This document shows positions 60,948-64,000 of a DNA stretch of 64,000 bases, in pieces. The notes under the pieces were generated by a model that searched no databases, was not told the DNA's origin, and worked only from the letters and a program-made list of their open reading frames with translations. The stretch's first letter is position 1; every line of letters starts with the position of its first letter. Both the position numbers and the translations under genes were made by a program. The stretch comes from Membranipora membranacea. Lineage: Eukaryota > Bryozoa > Gymnolaemata > Cheilostomatida > Membraniporidae. Location: NCBI GenBank assembly GCA_914767715.1, contig OU612066.1:22914283-22978282 (forward strand), given 5' to 3'.

Positions 60948-62582
60948 CAACAAGATTTGTTGTCTAATTGTTTGTCTCCATTGATATACTAACGCCTCAT
61001 TCAAAACCGTATTTTGTTGGTGTTGAGGTCTGTAGCAACATCTAGCTTTTTTTTTATGTCTTTACTTACAGCATGCTGTGCATAATATTTCTCACTGTCT
61101 TTCTTGGTTGTCTTATTGGTATTATTATATTTGTATATTAGTCATATTTTTGAAAACCCGTATGCCCATTTAACCTTACCGGTGCCTTTGCCAGACGATC
61201 ATGTCTTTAGCTCATATAAATGCAATAATACTCACAATGAATTTCGAAAATCCTGTGCCTTTCATAAGTTTTACCTGTCTGTGCTTTTAAAATACTACCT
61301 GTCAACCTTCAATATTCATATTTTTCTACATAACCATGCATAGTAGTACAATAGTATCATAGCATCATACATACCTGTATTTTAAATAAAATATAATGGA
61401 AACTATCTTGCTTCATTTTATGGTTTTACAAATGGACAAAATGGAAGAAGCGGCTACAATACATCATCCGTATTAGACCCAGCCAAAACTGCAGCATTTT
61501 TATGTGGTGGCCTTGTTCATGGTCTTGTGTGGCCTTTTCCTGAAGCAAACCTTTTTGAGTTTTGACTCGGAGTTTGGATTTGGAAACCAGCCAATAATGT
61601 CCAAACAATCAAGCAGCACAACTTCTGACTGAGAGATCTACTGTACTTGGGCACCTAATCCAGTTCATTCACTATATTTATAGCACTCTGGTAATGACTT
61701 ATAAAGTAGTTACATAATGTCCTAGACCCTAGATTCCAGCTTAAGATAGCAAACACTGTATACAAAATATTATGAAATTTTGCAGTATTAACTTTTATGA
61801 TGCAACAATTTAAATTTGACCTCTCATCAAGGGTGAAACTGTCTGTATATATGTGAATTTTCAGAACCAGGAAGACATATGTAAGCAAATTTGTTAAAGC
61901 ATTCAGGAAATAAAGATAGGAATAAACGCATTCTTCCTCCATCTAATCAGCTTCAAAATAAGCCTAAAAGTGACCCTCTTGGACCACCAGTGGCTGTGTA
62001 ATGAGATGTTGAAGTTGACCCTTTCTGTACCTTCTTGGGAGTATAGAGAGCCCCGGTGTGAGGTCACATCAGGACTTCTGAACAGAATTCAGCGATTTTC
62101 GTAGATGGTACTGTTAAAGTGCAGGATGTGAAAGTTTTTGGACCTGTATCAGCCTTTTATAGTTTCTCAGTGAGGAGCATGCGCAAGATTGTTTGCACGA
62201 CAATTTTTGTGAGAAAATGATAATCATCAACTGTGAAACTGATAATAATGCAATTCACAGTGCTCGCACGGTATTGTATTGGATTTGATGTATTATTTGC
62301 TAGTAAACTTGTATTCTATTGGACGGAGAAGATAAAATTCATAAACTTTAAATAATACAAAACAAAAAACAAAACAGTAAAAATTCTATTTACCAGGAAA
62401 ATTAAAGCCTATAAAAGTACATGATATGCTTTTTCAGATGCGATTTTCAGTACGATTGGTTGAAAACTATGAATTAAAACATCTCTTACACAAATGGACA
62501 CCCTTGCATTATTCTTTAACTAAGAGATTCAACACTTTGGTTTTTGATTGTCTTTCAAATTCATTGAAGAAAATGAGCTTAG
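60948..62582. other. DNA between P4 and the receptor gene
   Basis: The first roughly 300 bp are the P4 3' flank, partly conserved with the P2 3' flank. The rest (61400-62580) is AT-rich. No gene supported. Confidence 0.4.
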
Positions 62583-64000
62583 CTATGTATAGACTGAGAT
62601 CACGCTTAGAGCATCAGCAGCGAGGTCGTTACCATACACATCGTTTTCGTATTCTTGAATGGCTACAACGTGCTCGTTACCAAATCCGTTGACATTAAAG
62701 TCACGAATAGACAAGGTCTCTCTATTGTTTATCTGATCATAAGGGTTTTCATCTGCATCCTCCATATTAACTTGTAATGCATCTGCTGGCATATCTATAC
62801 AGGAGATTGCTGCTCGCTGTGCTGCAGGAGACCTGAAACAGGTTTCTGCAATTTGACCTCCAGACGCTAAAGAACCAGGCGGTGTACTTCTGTATATGGC
62901 GTCCATACTAAACCCGCTGTTGTATCGGCCCTCAATTGGAGGAACTGTAAATAAAAATATGCTTTATAAATACTACCATCTATCTTTCTATGTTTAAGTC
63001 TATATCTTCTTAATTCTATTTCTAGCAATAAAAGCTCTTATAAAAAGAGTAGAGTTGCCTGCCTAACATTAACACACATTGGTTCTCCAAAGTTTCATTC
63101 AAAGTAAGGTTTGTATCGGCAAATATAATTTACCATGTCCCTTTACAGAAGCAGACAACTCCCTTACAAAATATTTATTGCTAAATCTTTGATAAGCTGG
63201 ATAAGCGTGTGGGAAGGTTGGACTTCTCATGCAAGTATATACTCAGCTTCTCATGGGAAGTTGAGCATACAAATGATAACATCCTGGAAGCATTCTTTAT
63301 CTGTTGACCCTTTTCTGACCCAATCAAGACTCTTAGAGATTCCATTCAACTTAAGACGATAATAACCCACTCAGGCACCAAGTTTTAAAGATTTGAATAA
63401 CATACCAAGCACTTCACTTATATCAAGTACTAAAAACTGTGACCCGGAAAGTTACTCAAGGAATATAAATAAACACTTACCATCACCAAGAGTGGAGTTC
63501 TCTGGACTAGATCCGCTTGGTGGATGAACTGACTGATTCCTGGATGCCAACAATTTGGTGCATCTGAAACAAACAAACTATGAAATATTAATAAATGAAA
63601 TAAGAGGATACTTTGCAATTTCTCGAATATCTATGTTTGCACTCCAAAGAAAAGATGTAGGTCACATCAGAGAGTGAGCAGTTAGATAATACAATTGACC
63701 AGCTTCATAAACTTATTTTTGAATATTTTTTTTTTTTTTTAAATTATCAATTTTCTATCTTTGAGTGGAAATAAAAGATTAGAAATCAAATCAGACCAAA
63801 ATTCATATCTCAAATTGATTTTTGTTATGAGTAGGGTATTTGCTTGCAGAATTATTGATGCTGGCCTTTCCATCTGGTGGTGGTGCTCTTGAAAACGGGG
63901 AGCGAAAACACTGTGAATCAGAATCTGTGAATATATCTGGTAACAGTAGCTAACCTACCTCTGCTTGAGGAATACAGCAGCTAGAAGAATGATAAGAAGT
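62583..64000 (-). CDS. Single-pass membrane receptor, transmembrane segment and cytoplasmic tail (partial, cut by right edge)
   Basis: Three exons in phase: >64000-63959, 63481-63563 and 62583-62944, ending at TAG 62583. The first encodes a hydrophobic segment (LLIILLAAVFLKQR) followed by a basic stop-transfer, so the downstream part is cytoplasmic. The tail of about 150 residues is Ser/Pro/Asn-rich and has tyrosines in SH2-type contexts: NPYDQI, EYENDVYGND (YEN and YGN match the Grb2-type YxN rule) and a C-terminal SVYT. There are no kinase or phosphatase motifs. The extracellular part is outside the window, so the receptor class is unknown; an adhesion or immune-type signalling receptor is inference. 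Confidence 0.7.

Noticed and set aside
1-64000. CRISPR arrays, bacterial operons or phage genes
   Set aside because: The spliced genes, TATA promoters and mobile elements are eukaryotic; the only regular arrays are a minisatellite and microsatellites.

Overview
This is a eukaryotic, almost certainly metazoan, AT-rich window. Its genes are split into many short exons (18-362 nt) by mostly short introns with GT-AG ends. It carries animal-type genes: a class II DYRK kinase, eEF1B-delta with a leucine zipper, a Rho-family GTPase and a single-pass receptor. The DNA between them is full of small inverted-repeat transposons and dead retrotransposon tails. The compact genes and the lack of close similarity to anything I know point to an aquatic invertebrate. 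A sponge is my best guess, with low confidence.

Layout. 0.6-8.9 kb (minus): the 5' half of a DYRK kinase gene; the kinase domain lies beyond the left edge, and two alternative first exons are visible. 8.9-15.2 kb: mostly non-coding, with two orphan exon-like segments and a MITE. 15.3-18.5 kb (minus): a complete eEF1B-delta gene (6 coding exons, 250 aa), with a candidate poison exon in intron 4. 20.4-32.0 kb (plus): a large multi-exon gene for a protein of about 740-784 aa that joins an acidic tract, a GNAT acetyltransferase domain, a coiled coil and a C-terminal PARP-like ADP-ribosyltransferase domain. I do not recognise this architecture. 34.5-37.5 kb (minus): a complete Rho-family GTPase (5 exons, 195 aa, ending CGLF). 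38.6-44.1 kb: transposon-like terrain bounded by 80-100 bp inverted repeats about 5.1 kb apart, with a dead reverse-transcriptase tail inside. 45.3-61 kb: a cluster of four paralogous genes (two minus, then two plus), each encoding a 65-aa secreted six-cysteine peptide. Each has a TATA promoter, three have a clear 5'UTR exon and intron, and a fifth decayed copy has lost its coding exon. 57.4-59.9 kb: a retrotransposon tail and a pogo/Tigger-like element carrying a helix-turn-helix ORF and a tRNA-like segment. 62.6-64.0 kb (minus): the transmembrane and cytoplasmic part of a receptor, cut by the right edge.

The strongest signals for something undescribed are the GNAT-coiled coil-ART protein and the cysteine-rich peptide cluster. 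In the ART domain the first catalytic His position appears altered, while the Tyr and Glu are kept. In the peptide cluster, similarity among copies extends well outside the coding exon into promoter, 5'UTR exon and flanks. All gene models were spliced by eye using frame, phase and splice-site consistency; none has been checked against transcripts or databases.
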